DNA of 64,000 nt from Ancylostoma caninum (GCA_037903475.1 JBAJFG010000109.1:496001-560000); one strand, 5' to 3'. Numbered from the stretch's first letter, positions 1-12,030 are shown. Numbers and translations: made by a program. The notes: generated from the letters alone by a model not told the origin.

Positions 1-1520
1 TTTTGTCGCTGGGCGACGTTTGTGTGAAAGCGCGGCATGCCGCTCGGCGGCAACTTTTGCCGCGCACCCACTTTTGCCGCGGCGGCGCCTCCGCCGCCGC
101 GGCAAATGTATGAAAGCCCCTATAGCCTCCGCCGTAGCCGCCTCCGCCCATCCCTAGCCGTAGTCGCCGTATCCACCTCCCATTCCGTAGCCTCCACCAT
201 AACTATAGTCATCGAATCCTCTGAAATAAAAAGCACATGAAAAAAATGATGGTCAACATAAGCGTGCATTTCTCCCTAAGCGTGCACTTTCTCTGAAGCA
301 ACTAAACCGCTACATCTAAGGTACTGCTCAAAGAAGATTAAGAAGCTCTCATTTACGTCTCCAAAGTTCAAAAGCTAAGCTAAAATACATACAAAATTGT
401 TTACCAACGTTGGAAAGAAAGAGTAAAAAAGCAATTAATATTAACATGTTCGGGTACATATTGTTGGTGCGTCCACGTTCACCTCCGAATTCATCAGGTC
501 CTCCTCCGTATCCCATACCCATGCCCATACCGCGTCCTCTGCCCATTGGCTTCTTCTTCTCCATCTGCGGCTTACCCAAAGAGCAGTCAATGCTTACACC
601 TTCCAAATCTTTCCCGTTCCATTCCTCGGGAGTCTAAAAGAACGGCATATTAAGAAATCCTCAGGAAATCAAATTGGATACCCATACCTTCAAGCACGGC
701 TCACGCTCTTTGAAGTGAACAAAAGCGTAATCCTTGATTTTCTTGATACGTTCAATTTCTCCGAACGTGGTGAAGATCTCTTTCAACTTGTCCTCGGTAA
801 CGCATTCCTTGAGATTACGTACGTACAAGACTTTCACCGAAAACAGCCGTTTAGTGACAATATAGTTAGTTGATCAACCAATTTACTAATTCATTAAGTG
901 AATTACTGTTGCAAGCTGCAAATCAAATAATAAAAAAAAAACCTTGTTCATCGTCTCCTCATCAGGCTCATCTTCTTATTCAGCCCAGTCGACGACCAGT
1001 TCGCTGTTGAAGGGACGAATCTACAAGCATTATAAGAACATGCAGGATTGCGGGTTCTTGTTAAACGTAATCCTCCTGCATAATGAATGTAATGGTAGAA
1101 GAAAAGGAAATCCACCGTACTAATGTCGATTCAGCTACCAGTAGTTGCGTTCACTAAGAAAATCCCTACAAAAACCTAAGCTTTAATGCTAATATAGGGG
1201 GGGGGGGAACCACAACACGTTGGCACTAAGATTTTCTCGATGAGTATACTTTAAAAAGCAACGCATTGGCTTTATCCGAGAGCTAAGAACATTCACTCAT
1301 TCCACATGTCCTCCAAATTCACCCCTATATTAGAAAGCCGGACTCGTTTCGAGTGAAACTGCACTACCCACTCCCATTCAATGTACCTTGTGCTGCTGGA
1401 TTTTTCTCTTAGCATCAGATGTAGTCTTGTGATCCGCAAAGTCAACAAGGCAGAATCCTCTGTTCTTGTGGCGTTCAGTAGCATCTGGGATTGTGTAGAC
1501 AATCACGTCGGTGACACCTT
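1..1520 (-). pseudogene. Decayed 3' part of an hnRNP R/Q-type RNA-binding protein gene (hrpr-1-like)
   Basis: Five exon-like blocks on the minus strand spell the second half of RRM2, all of RRM3 and the Gly-rich tail of an hnRNP R/Q (SYNCRIP) protein, a nuclear RRM protein acting in mRNA processing. Blocks: 1520-1387 (EGVTDVIVYT, then KNRGFCLVDF), 1020-943 (IRPFNSELVVDWAE), 837-688 (VKVLYVRNL to [12 protein letters not shown]), 633-483 (EEWNGKDLEG, then an RGRGMGMGMGYGGG run) and about 220-1 (FDDYSYGGGYGMGGGYGDYG). Three lesions are visible: an in-frame TAA at 978-976 after DWAE; the acceptor before VKVLYVRNL reads TTTTCG at 843-838, as if the A of CAG were lost; and a TAG at 156-154 in the Gly-rich tail that a one-base shift would avoid. 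RRM1 and the acidic N-terminus are not found further upstream on this strand. Introns are kept, so this is a duplicated-gene remnant and not a processed copy. Assembly errors could mimic the two single-base lesions. The family assignment is confident; pseudogene status is likely. Confidence 0.8.
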
Positions 1521-2284
1521 CTGGAAAGCATAACGATTAGACTACACAGATTGGCACCGGCAACACAGCATTACCTGAACAACTAATTCGCTTACCTAGC
1601 CCATCCTCTGTACAAAAACAAACGAACAATTCGAAACAACTTGTTCCAAAAACGACAAGGCCTCAGCTCCTTTTTACCTGCGCGCGCGCCCCAATGCGAA
1701 GAAGCGCGCCCCGGCAAGGCGCGAGAATCGAGAGGATTTTTGAATGGGCGAGTTTCGATTCGTTATATTATGATTTGCACACGGCATATCCTTCAACATT
1801 TCATGCGGCAAGAATGAAACACACCACTGTCCTTCGGAAGAATGATAGGTTGTAACATACGTTTCCGCTGTTTTGGAATTTTCGGCGAAAAAATTTCATA
1901 GAAAATCAAATACCAAGTGGTACCAATCGAAGTATGGAGCACAAGAATCGATGGACTTTTGCCGTTTTTACAGCAGGAGTTCGACTCCCCTGCTACGGAA
2001 ATCCGTGGACTACGATGGAAACAGTTGAGCCGGTCAGGGCTGGAGGTCACTGAATTTGGCAGATCGGTTCTCGCTCAGTATACATTCTTGTGATCTGATA
2101 ATCGGCGCTCTGTTAGAGCCAGATCTGCTCTACATATTGCACTATAGGGAATTTCTCTGCGAGCTCTTCGCCATTCCACAGAGTTCGACCATCAAATTAA
2201 GGCGCTCGCCGCAGTGTAGCAAAATGGTGTGGTTTCCAGAGAGCGCTTGAGACTTGAACCAGAATCCCGCCATTCCATTAAGAA
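1521..2284. other. Gene-free stretch upstream of the hnRNP remnant
   Basis: No further RRM-coding exon is seen here on the minus strand, although RRM1 would be expected. Short open frames have no recognisable motif. Confidence 0.5.
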
Positions 2285-2368
2285 GAAGTGAGATTTCTTC
2301 TACTACGGTTACAAACATCCACCGCAAGCGGTCGATGTTTGTAACCGTAGTAGAAGAAATCTCACTTC
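2285..2368. repeat. Perfect 35-bp inverted repeat (hairpin)
   Basis: Arms 2285-2319 and 2334-2368 are exact reverse complements. The 14-bp spacer contains a second small palindrome (ACCGC-AA-GCGGT), so the transcript of either strand could fold into an almost continuous 84-nt hairpin. It may be a foldback MITE remnant or a small-RNA precursor. Nothing in the flanks decides between these. Confidence 0.8.
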
Positions 2369-4734
2369 AGTTTGTTCCAACTCCATAGAGAAAAACGACA
2401 TGACCAAAATTTTGGGTTGCTAAGTTTGGTGGCTGTGTTTGAGACCGCTCGACAATATAATTAGAAGAGAAAGGGCCAGAAAGAATAAGAAAGGCCTTTA
2501 GATTACGCAACCCAAATTTGGTTAGTCTGAGGCAGCGCTATGGTAATATTATAATTCGTGCAATTGCAGTTACCGAGTTTGCACTCTTTAAGGGTTCACT
2601 CAAAAGTTGATTACATTTTCAAAATAAGGCATAAAAATAAGTCTTACATTGCAGAATGTTTGCGGGATCATGCGCTTTAAAATAGTATCTAGATGTGCGC
2701 TGAATCTAGTCAGTATTCATTTATTAGCAGCCTTTGAAAATGCCTATGCGAAAGCAGTGGAAATTTATGTTACAATCTAATATTAACATAGCTGCTCCGT
2801 CCACATAAAAAGGAGCGCGGCCGGTTCGCTAAGGTAAGTAGGGGTGCACGGCTGATCTGCTAAGGTAATAGGGGGTGCGCGGGCGATCCCCTGAAAGTGC
2901 CTAAAAGGTCAGGAAAAGATCGGTTTGTGAGAGTAAATTCTGTCTGCAGCTGTAAGGGGAGAATAAGATCCAACTACTCACAAGGTAACAGTTTACCTTG
3001 ACGTTCACAATTCGCTATTGTTCGGGGCTCATAACATTGACAGATTTCCAAGAAAGATTATTTTGATTGGCTGAACTCTAAGTGAACTTTGATCTCACAC
3101 ACATCTAGAAGATTTCGTTAAATGCCAAACAGTTGTGAAGCAAAAAAAAAAAACGTTGGCCTGTTGGTGCTGCGAGCTAATAGTCTAACGACTAATTGAA
3201 GCGCACAATAGGGACGGACCAACCAGCGACCTTTTGCAAGCAGCTGAGATGGCTACATACGGTACAATGATTCCTTGTGGGATCCATCTGGAAGTGTTGA
3301 ACTGCTCATCTTTGGTTTTGTTCTCTGTTGTTGCCTCTTTACTCGACGTGAAAGTCTAAGAAATGAGAACGGACACGGACACTGAAGAATTGTGAAGGAA
3401 AAACTTGATTGCCCAAAAAGCGGTCTCGCTGAGAATTGTCGGGTCATGTGCGATCGCTTTTTCTCCACGTCACACCTACTACGTAACAGATCGCAACGGC
3501 AAGAAAGTGATTGGAGAATAGTCCAGTTATTCTGTTGAATTATTACAGCTGTTCAGACGAATGGAGCGGGCACGAAATTTGCAAAGTGAAGATCTAAACT
3601 TGGTTCCCTCAAACACAGTATAACAAGGTTGTGTAAAGCCAACACTCTCAGTAGCAGTGAAATTATGCTGCAATAACAACGGGCATCCTTTTATTCACTA
3701 GAAAAATAACAGCGCATTACCCGACTTGTTATCCAAGGATCCACCCTTGTCAAATTACGTCTACACTCCAACCAGCAAAGCAATCACAATCACAGGGTGA
3801 GCTGACAAATTTTGTCAGTAAGGGAGGGGGAGGAGAACAATTTGGACCGAATACCCGAGGAACGCGTAGGAGGGACACACAGTCTGAAGGCGATTAAAGC
3901 CAATCCATTACACAACCTCGAAAGTGCCAGAAGAGTGAAGGTGTTCGGGTAATTCGCTTCATCTTATCACACAAAAGTATACGGAACCTTTCAAGGAAAA
4001 AAATAGAATTTCGAAGCGTACGTGCGTGGTGCACAGTGCAGAGTAGACAGGTTGAAACACCACGGATGTGGACTGCGAATGCGCTAAGAGATGAATGGTT
4101 CATTTGCATTATAATGGACTGACAATTAAATCCAAAACCAGCCGAAGTGATAAAAAGCAGGTGAGTAACATATAATAGAAAAATCATTATTCGAACTGAA
4201 ACAGTTAAGGTAAGCCAAAGGTCTCTGTGAGTAACAGCACCAGGTGGGAATTGAAATGCTCTAGAAGTGCCGATATTGTATTAGTTTTGCTCATAGACAC
4301 ATATGTATTTTTGGAAATTCAGCAACAAGAGAAGCTGAGCAGAGGGAAATGCCCTGAAGATTTTGAATGCAAATGTCAGATTAAGTAGAGAAATGAAAAA
4401 TTATTTGGTTTAATTTAAAGAGTCTCTATTTCTACTGTGATACTTGTGTGAATACAGACTTGTGTTTTTGTTCAATCTCACTTTGCACACATTCTTTTGT
4501 ATGCCAAATAATGATTCTGACATAAAATGGCGACCGCATCACAGTCATGAAGAAAGACCACATTGACTGACAAATTGTCTAGCTCGCTCTCGCTAAGATT
4601 ATCTATGAAGAACCAATAAAGTTTTTCCTGCAAATAGACAAAGGAGACCGAGAGCGGGTTCAAGGAAAATTTAACAGCAACAGAACACACGTTAGCTGCT
4701 GCGCTGTGACAACGCCCACATTCAAGAGTCTCTT
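2369..4734. other. Gene-free stretch
   Basis: No convincing exon is seen. Two imperfect copies of a roughly 45-bp GC-rich unit containing GCTAAGGTAA lie at about 2820-2895. The rest is unique-looking AT-rich DNA with short random frames. Confidence 0.4.
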
Positions 4735-4793
4735 ATGAAACTCGTTATTGTGCTGTTTCTCGCTTGCATTACTCCTGTAAATGGAGGTGTGAG
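4735..4793 (+). CDS. Exon 1 of secreted Pro-rich gene A (signal peptide)
   Basis: ATG opens MKLVIVLFLACITPVNG, a textbook signal peptide with a hydrophobic core and a small residue before the cut, followed by Gly-Val and a split codon AG before the donor GTAAGC at 4794. The exon ends in phase 2, like the first exons of genes B and C in this window. Joined to the phase-2 exon at 12979 it would read G-V-R-H-R-R. The implied intron is 8.2 kb and contains two Helitron insertions, so the long distance has an explanation. The join is inference; an unrecognised nearer exon 2 is possible. Unlike B and C, no TATA-like box lies about 46 bp upstream. Confidence 0.5.
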
Positions 4794-5035
4794 GTAAGCT
4801 CATTTCATTTCAGGTTGAAAGTCTGCTTAACTGTCTGAGTAGCATCTCTCAACCTATCACTATGCGACGGCCGAGAAAATATCTAAATATTGGTGAAAGA
4901 TTTTTGGTAAGCACCAGAAGAATGCGCTTGCAGCGCGAATTCAAAACAGGACTACCGGTGGTTTCGAGGTCATTCGTGAATCCCGTTGTTCTCGGCAGCT
5001 CACGCAGACTTTGTTGTTATGAAAGCTTTAACACA

Positions 5036-6693
5036 CTAGCGCCCCTTCGGGACGCTAGAAAGTGGGGTGGGGCAGCCACTTCAGGTATGTGCAAAAGCCC
5101 ACACATGCGAAGCGCTTAGAAAATTAGCATATAAGCAGAACTAATCATTAACTGAGCTCAAATACAAAATCCTCCTTAGGAGTTGCGAATATTCTACGGG
5201 CCCGGCCGCCTCGTCAGGCTTCGAGTCTTCTCGCGATCCTATCCTTGCTTGCAAATTCTTAATCACGCATCTACATGTTAAGCTAATTCCCGATGCAATG
5301 ATATTACGTCCTTGTTGTCACATTTCTTACATGCCTGTGGACCCGTTATGAGCGGCCACTTTCAACTCTGCGCAGGAGTATCTTTCTCATGGCTTTAGTA
5401 CTTGTGAACAACACAGTGTAACTAATGCCGTGCGAATAATCACCTGAAATGATTCAAGCTTCACGTGGCTGAGATAATCCAACTGATGAGCTTCTCCTTC
5501 AATATACAGGGAGGAAGAAGAGGGGGGTCGACTGAGACACAAATGAGTGCGTAGCGTGCCCCTACACCACCGGTAGGCGTGCATCTTGATGTCTTCCCCA
5601 CTATTGGGCCACGGCAGAGCCATTCTACATCCGTGGACACGTATGCTGGCGTTTTCCCCACTGATGGGAATCATGCGGACCCATTCTCCATCCGTAGACA
5701 CGTATCCTGGCATTTTCCCCTCTAATGAGAACCATGCGGACTCACTCTCTTTCCGTGCACCCGTATCCAGGCGCTTTCCCCACTTTTGGGCCAGGGAAGA
5801 CCCATTCTCCATTCATGGATCTCTGTCCTGGCATTTTCCCCACTATTGGGCCACGGCGGACCCAATCCCCATCCGTGGACTCGTTCCCTGGCGTTTCCCC
5901 ACTAATGGGCTCCTGCGGACCCAGTCTCCATCGATGCACCCGTATCCTGCCGTTTTCTCCACTATTGGGCCACCCTTTCTCGGTCGATGGACACCCATCC
6001 TGATGTTTTTGTGAACTACGGGGCTCCGGCACATCAGTCCGTCATCAGTGCACCCGCACTCTCTGTAAATATCTTGAAAAAAAATGGAAGAAAGTCAGGA
6101 AATACTTAGAAAGTTTGATCAATTGCACAACTGGTTCCAAAAAATGTTAGAACAGCTTATAATGACGTGTTCTTCGTTCGTTCATCCTGTGTATTTGATT
6201 GTACTGCCCTTCTTAAAAACAGACGGATCCTCAAGCTGCATAATCCCCACCGGACTTCAATAGTGAGAGGTGCGCAAAGAGCACATCCTACATAAGGAAA
6301 CCGAGTGGATCCTATCGCTACGGCTTCCACTCATCCTTTCGAAGTGATTCACGTCTGGCGTTCCAAGATTGAGTGCAGTTACGGACAAAGCTCCAGCAGA
6401 GGGGCGACTCTGCTCCGTACATTGCTGCTACGCATCGTCAAATCCTTGTAAACACTGTCTCGCCTGGAGGGCTCAAGATCGCTGGTCCCGCCGCGAAATC
6501 CCGAATGCACCCGACTTCCACTACGTCTATGCACCTATGACGAAACATCGGCCGAATGCCCCATCAGCTTCGCATTCTCGCGAGGCACAGTCTATAACTG
6601 AGTCTCACGGCGAGCGCATGCGATCACGTGCTATTCCCCCTACGCCTGCGCTCTAGAAAATTTTGTTGCACTACCATGATTTATATAAGAGGA
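5036..6693 (-). mobile_element. Non-autonomous Helitron, subfamily 1, copy 1
   Basis: Read on the minus strand, the element starts TCCTCTTATATAAATC at 6693 after an A, and ends with the hairpin GCGTCCCGAAGGGGCGC followed by CTAG at 5036, with T as the next base. There is no target duplication. These are Helitron hallmarks: 5' TC, 3' hairpin plus CTRR, insertion between A and T. The same ends delimit the copy at 32151-34040. The element is 1.66 kb and has no Rep/helicase coding. Open frames inside it come from its roughly 60-bp repeat array and are not genes. Confidence 0.75.
5585..6000. repeat. Minisatellite of about 60-bp units inside Helitron copy 1
   Basis: About seven imperfect units share CACTATTGGGCC-ACGG-GGACCCA and CCATCCGTGGAC-CGT-TCCTGGC. 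The same unit type, more GC-rich, recurs at 10590-11490, 32790-33290 and 45010-45600, always inside Helitrons with the shared CTAG end. Long overlapping frames on both strands are a by-product of the unit being close to a multiple of three. Confidence 0.8.
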
Positions 6694-8270
6694 TAACGGA
6701 CATACGACCCACCGGTGGGTCATACGAGGAGTTACGTAGAGGACAGTACGACCCACCGGTGAGTCGTATCCGTTTTAACCCGTTTTCTTCGGTGGAACTT
6801 CCCCAAACTTTGGACCTAGGGGTTATGCTACCCGCTGAACACGGAAATGGTATCCATTTTGTACCGTAGCTTCAATACAGTAGGGTACCGTAGGTATACT
6901 GTAGATACTGTTGATGTATTTTCTCACAGCATCTACTGCAAATTTGAACTTTCGGGTTGCTTGATGTGCTGAACACAAAAACTCCATTCATCTTGCACCG
7001 TAGAGCAGTATTGTAAGGTTACTGTAGCGCTACTGTATGGTTACTGTACGCATACTGAAGGTGCAGTCTACTGACGAAATTCAGTGAAACTTTGGTGAGC
7101 AAAGTTGTTTGACATACTGTGCACGAATTCATCATTTATTTCGTATCGTAACGCAGTACTGTAGGGTTACTGCAGGTATACTGTAGATGCAGTTTGTTCA
7201 CCAAATTCAGTGAAACGTTGGCAAGTGCGCGTTTTCGATATGCTGAATACGAATTTGAGATAGATATTTGAGATAGATGTCATGTTTGAGATCAGAGTTA
7301 AAATAGCCCCAGTTTCGGGTAAATTCTGATGCAAGTCCTCCCTACAGTTCATACATTATGATTACGTATGGTAGAAGGTGAATATCATATTCTGAATCAG
7401 CATGTAAAATAACCTTCCTTCGCAAATTTTGGTTGAATTCTGAGGGCGAAAGTCTTCCCACAGTTTCTACAGTATACTTACTGTAACACTACAGAAGTGT
7501 TCTACCGAGTAAGATAGATGGCAAATTTGTGATCGCCATGTCGAATGCGCCCTAGTTCCTGCAATTCTGGTGAGAAAAAAAGTAGAAACTCGCTTTGGGC
7601 CAAAGTGGCCCCGAGCGGAAAATCTGCATTGTCGCGAATGTGTTAAAAACGATCTGTGGCATGAGTCTTTGCCACTGTTGGGGCACAAGAGTTAGAAGCG
7701 CTATATTCTGTAGCAGGTGTCAAAATAGAGATGAGTAGGAAGTTGACTTACATTGTGAAAGAGAACCTTCAGGGACTATACCGATAAATGCCAGTTCTTG
7801 GAGTGAATATGGCAATGAGAAGACTAGCAAACGTTATTACAGATGAAGTTTCATAAAGTGGATGTAACGATAAGAAGCCTATTAAACGTTATTATAGGGG
7901 AAGGATGAAGTGCAAGACTACAAACAGTGGAAAAATAGGAAGATCTCGTTGCTCTGTCATGCCAGACATCGGGAGGTTCTCGGATTACCTGCCATATTCC
8001 TCCGCGCCCATCTGAGGCTTTTATCAATGTTTGGGGGTGCCGCACCCCTGTCTACGTCCTCCGCAAGTCTAGGTGGTTTTTCGCACTAATGCCGCACCCC
8101 CTCCCCTTCCAGATACGTCCTCCGCATGTCCCGCGTCCTGCAGCAGGCGATCACCGCCTGACCAATAAATTTCCCTTAGAAATGAGAGCTATCGTCTTCC
8201 GCATGTCTTGACATTTTTGTCTGAGTATTGATTATCACTTTATATTATTATCTCACATTATTATTTCTGC
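6694..8270. repeat. Gene-free stretch with TACTGTAG-type degenerate tandem repeats
   Basis: From about 6870 to 7360, two to three degenerate units of about 145 bp carry GTAGGGTTACTGYAGGTATACTGTAG and AAATTCAGTGAAAC-TTGG. Further on, TACGTCCTCCGCANGTC recurs three times between 8040 and 8220. No gene is recognised. Confidence 0.5.
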
Positions 8271-8425
8271 ATGACCGGGGCCTGCCCAGTATTCCAAATC
8301 TGTTGTCGGCCTGACCGGTATACCCGCGTCATTTAAATCAATGACCGGGGCTTGTCCTTTGTCGAAAAAGTTAAGGCCGGGGTCTGCCCGGTATCTCAGA
8401 ACTGCTGTCGGCCTGCCTGGTGAAA
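8271..8425. repeat. Three imperfect units of 30-70 bp
   Basis: Copies beginning ATGACCGGGGC at 8271 and 8341 are 70 bp apart, and a third related copy (AAGGCCGGGGTCTGCC) starts near 8373. All share GGCCTG and TGTCGGCCTG-C-GGT segments. Confidence 0.6.
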
Positions 8426-9018
8426 GTGTCTGAGGAGTGGAATTAACTGTCACTACCATTCGCTAGCCCTATATCACTAGGATTCCTCTAAGTATTTTTT
8501 TCACTCATTTATTTGTCCGAAAGAGTGACGCATTGATGTTTCGAATATTTAAGCACTTCTTTTTTGAATAATGACCTATCAAGTCAAAATGCTGTGCAAC
8601 AGGTAAAACAAAAGAGGGGCGATGGTCACCACTTTGACAAAGCCGGATAGATAGCTGGAATAATTTTCTTCCACTAAGTCCTCCTCCTCGGGAAAAATAA
8701 TAGCTCTTCTGCAGTTGGGCGCGAAATCATTTTCAGAAGTGAGCAAGAAAGTTGGGCGCAAAGTTCTCCAAAACTTTGAGAACCGATTGTCAGAGAGGTG
8801 GTTTCTACGCATTTCAATTGTCTCTAAAGCAAATTAAGAGATGCGTGCTCATGCGCAGCAGGGTTTACACGTGTGCCACGTTAATTTTGGGCCTAACATA
8901 TTTGCCTCGTTAATTTTGGGCAACCAACTCTAGAAAAGGATAAATCCTGAGGTAAAACGCCAGTTAGCGGCGCCTCGTCTCGGACCAGTGTGCCACGTTA
9001 AATTTGGGCCATCTGAAC
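8426..9018. other. Gene-free stretch with a repeated short motif
   Basis: TGTGCCACGTTAA-TTTGGGCC occurs near 8873 and again near 8990, with a third partial copy (CTCGTTAATTTTGGGC) between them. This looks like part of an old mobile element. No coding exon is recognised. Confidence 0.35.
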
Positions 9019-9227
9019 TTAAAGGCAGCACCCACGAAAAACTTTGTCACTTAGGTTTTAGAGCGATCTTGGGTTTCTGACTATGAGGAGCATGAATAAT
9101 GTGGTCAATTTTGTCAGAACTCATGTTAAAATGGTTTTTGGATAATACCAATTCGCTGCATTATAGCAATTCGGCCGCGTTAGTTTTCGGTGGAGTAGAT
9201 CAAGGAACTCGATGACGCTGCCTTTAC
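9019..9227. mobile_element. Short MITE with TTAAAGGCAGC-type inverted ends
   Basis: The left end TTAAAGGCAGCACC and the reverse complement of the right end (AGTAAAGGCAGCGTC) match over about 10-12 bp. The termini resemble those at 18901, 19767 and 59026. Confidence 0.4.
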
Positions 9228-10291
9228 TGTCAACGAATTTCTTGGCGCAACTAGATAATCGACTAATTTTCCAGCTTTCCTAGAGGAGAAAAAGCGCAAA
9301 CAAAAGGGAAATAGAATGTTCACCACAGTGACATGCTTTGAGAAAAGAAACAATTCTTTTGATTAAGTGTGAAGAGCTAACGAACAGATATTTATATCAT
9401 AATTGAAAATTTTAAAGTTCTGAGAGAAAAGAAGCGATCGTACGGTCTAACAACAATTGGAAGAGCGTAGGTGGGGGAGTCAGATCATCACAATGTAAAA
9501 CTTCTGGAAATGAGCATGGAAAACAAACTTTGTCTTGGGAAAACTGAGTGACTGCGGCAGAAATCAGCTGATTCGGATCGCGCCACATCTCACCCCGCGG
9601 ATACCCGGATACCAAGTCTAACCTGCTAAAACTTGGGAACGCTGATGCCTTCGGCAGTGCAACTTGCTTAGAATTAATGGAACTATCGTCCAGACTCCAA
9701 AACTTTCAAAATTCTGGACATGAAGGTTATCGTAGGTGCTGTCTTTAAGAAATTCACTGGCTTTTACACGGTTCAGAAGGTTGTTATTATTATGTTGGGA
9801 ATGAAAAGCATCTACATACATATTTCATGGGGATATCCGAACCATCCCATATCCTCTCATGATCAAGTCGTTGGAACTCTACGAGTGCTAAAGCTCCCAA
9901 CCTTTTTCCGAGCACAAATGCCTCTGACCACAAAAAAAAAAACTGCGTAAACATGCTATTGTTTTTTCATAAACATAATATTAACTTAATGGACTGAATG
10001 TATTGTTGCGCTGCTGGCTAGATCCTAATTGCTTTCATTTCTTGACATTTTAGAAGAAGTGCAATAGAAATATCTGCTCAACTCTACCATATTTGGGTGA
10101 CTAATGGCCTGGATTACGAATTCGCAGCCCCCTCCCCCAAATCAGGAGCTACCAGTTTCCACCTTCAAGATCTAGAATAAACTGTTCTATCTGGAAATTG
10201 GACGTCCTAATTGAAAATTTTCGTTGTTTGAGGAATGAAAATTAGATTCAGAGTTTTCAAAAGCTTCTCAAGACTCAAGATATAGACCGGA
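9228..10291. other. Gene-free stretch
   Basis: Short open frames on both strands overlap and lack recognisable motifs or paired splice signals. Nothing is called. Confidence 0.4.
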
Positions 10292-12030
10292 CTAGCGCCC
10301 CTTCGGGACGCTAGAAAGTGGGGTGGGGCAGCCACTTGGGACATGTGCAAACGCTTCACACTTGCCAAATCTCTAGAAAATTTATAAAGAAGCAGAACCA
10401 ATCTTCCAATGGGCTCAAACATGGAGGCCTTTTTATGAGTTGAGTATGAGAAGTTCGTTCTCCATCGTATGGCGTATTCGTGCGTATTCCTCACTACCGG
10501 GCTAACGCAGACGCGTTCTCCATAGGCGGAACTGTATCCTGCCGTTCCCCACACTATTGGACAAGGCGAAATCGTATCCGAGTGTTTTCCAGACTACTGG
10601 GCCGCAGCGGGCTTTTCTCCATCGGTGGACCCGTATTCTGGCGCCATTCTCACTGTTAGGCCTGAACCATATCCTGGTATTCTCCACTTTACTGAGTCAC
10701 AGCGGACCAATCCTATATTGGCGGACCCGTATTCTGGTGTTATCCATACTACTGGGCCACGGCGGGCCCTTCCTCCATCAGAGCGCCCGTGTTCTGGCGC
10801 CCTCCTCACAGTTAGGGCAAGCCGGATCCGTTCTCCTAGCGCGGGTTCGCATCCTGGCATTCTTAACACTATCGGACTAAAGTGAACCCGTATCCTGACG
10901 TTCTCCACACCATTATGCTACGACGGGTCCTTCCTCCATCGGTGGACCCGTATCCTGGCATCCCCCACACCACTGGGCCACAGTGGGCCCTTTCTTCATC
11001 GGTGGACCTGTATCTCGGTGTCCCCCGCACCACTGGGCTACGGCGGCCTTTTCTCCATCAGTGGACCTGTATCCTGACGTCCTTCACACAACTGGATCAC
11101 GGCGGGCCCTTTCTCCATCGGTGGACCTGTATCCGGGATTCCCCTCACACCACTGTGCCACAGTGGGCCCTTTCTTCATCGGTGGACCTATATCTCGGTG
11201 TCCCCCGCACCATTGGGCCACGGCGGGCCTTTTCTCCATCGGTGGACCCGTATCCTGTCATCCCCCCCCCTCACCACTGGGCCACGGCGGGCCCTTTCTC
11301 CATTGGTGGACCCGTATCTCGGCGTCCGCCGCACCATTTGGCCACGGTGGGCTTTTCCCCATCGCTGGACCCGTATCCTGGCGTTCCCCGCACCATTGGG
11401 CCACGGTGGGCCCTTTCTCCATCGGTGGACCCGTATCCTGGCGTCCCCGCACCATTGGGCCACGGCGGGTCCTTTCTCCATTGGTGGACCCGCATCCGTA
11501 TATAGTTGATTGGATATACAATGTCATGCCTTCCTATTTAGAGGCTTTTGCTCTTTCTTAGTGCAGAAGCTTTCTCGAAACGAACGAATGTTGTAACGAA
11601 CGAATGTTGTGACCACACAATCGCCGCGAAAATTCAACAGGGGCTGAGGCGACCGCGTAGGTCCAGCCTCCCCGAAGCTTTCGAGACGCGGCAGCTCTCA
11701 TAGCACGCGTCCATTTCTTCCTGCGAGTGCACAAACCGTCGCAACAGTGGAAGGCTGGTTTTCCTGCTGCGTACATTGTGCAGCCTGAAAGCTCGTAAAC
11801 ACTCCCTCACTCCTATGCGGTGAGACCGCCAGCGAAGGTGATGAAATCACCATCCCGTGCATGCGGGAGAGCCAGCAGTGACGTAATTTCGGGTCCCGAA
11901 GCGAACGTGTCTGCGTCCATGGAAATCGGCCATTTCGCCACACAGTCTGCGCCTCAAGATTGCGGTGTCTATGAGTGCCGCCCCGTATCTCTAACCGCTC
12001 TAGCGCCCTTACGGCGCTTTGTTTAATAGA
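10292..12030 (-). mobile_element. Non-autonomous Helitron, subfamily 2, copy A
   Basis: On the minus strand it begins TCTATTAAACAAAGCGCC at 12030 after an A and ends in the hairpin GCGTCCCGAAGGGGCGC plus CTAG at 10292 before a T. The 3' end (about 45 bp, including GTGGCTGCCCCACCCC) is shared with subfamily 1, while the 5' half is different. A second copy with identical ends lies at 43517-45765. Length is 1.74 kb; no Rep/helicase is encoded. Confidence 0.75.
10590..11490. repeat. Minisatellite of about 60-bp units inside Helitron copy A
   Basis: About 14-15 units with GGTGGACCCGTATCCTGGC and CACCATTGGGCCACGG recur at roughly 60-bp spacing, most regular from 10941 to 11490. It produces long apparent proteins on both strands (repeating GPFSIGGPVS-like strings) that should not be annotated as genes. 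Confidence 0.85.

Noticed and set aside
4794..4813. 20-bp intron directly after gene A exon 1 (GTAAGC to TTTCAG)
   Set aside because: Far below the minimum nematode intron length, and the frame after it has no family similarity and soon stops.
10590..11490. CRISPR-like array
   Set aside because: Units are contiguous and similar over their full length, with no unique spacers and no cas genes, in a eukaryotic Helitron context.
10882..11561. Overlapping frames of 200 codons with repeated Ser/Pro/Trp-rich motifs
   Set aside because: They lie entirely in the Helitron minisatellite, are open on both strands in several frames, and reflect the repeat period rather than a gene. The same holds for 5586-6014 and 32804-33310.
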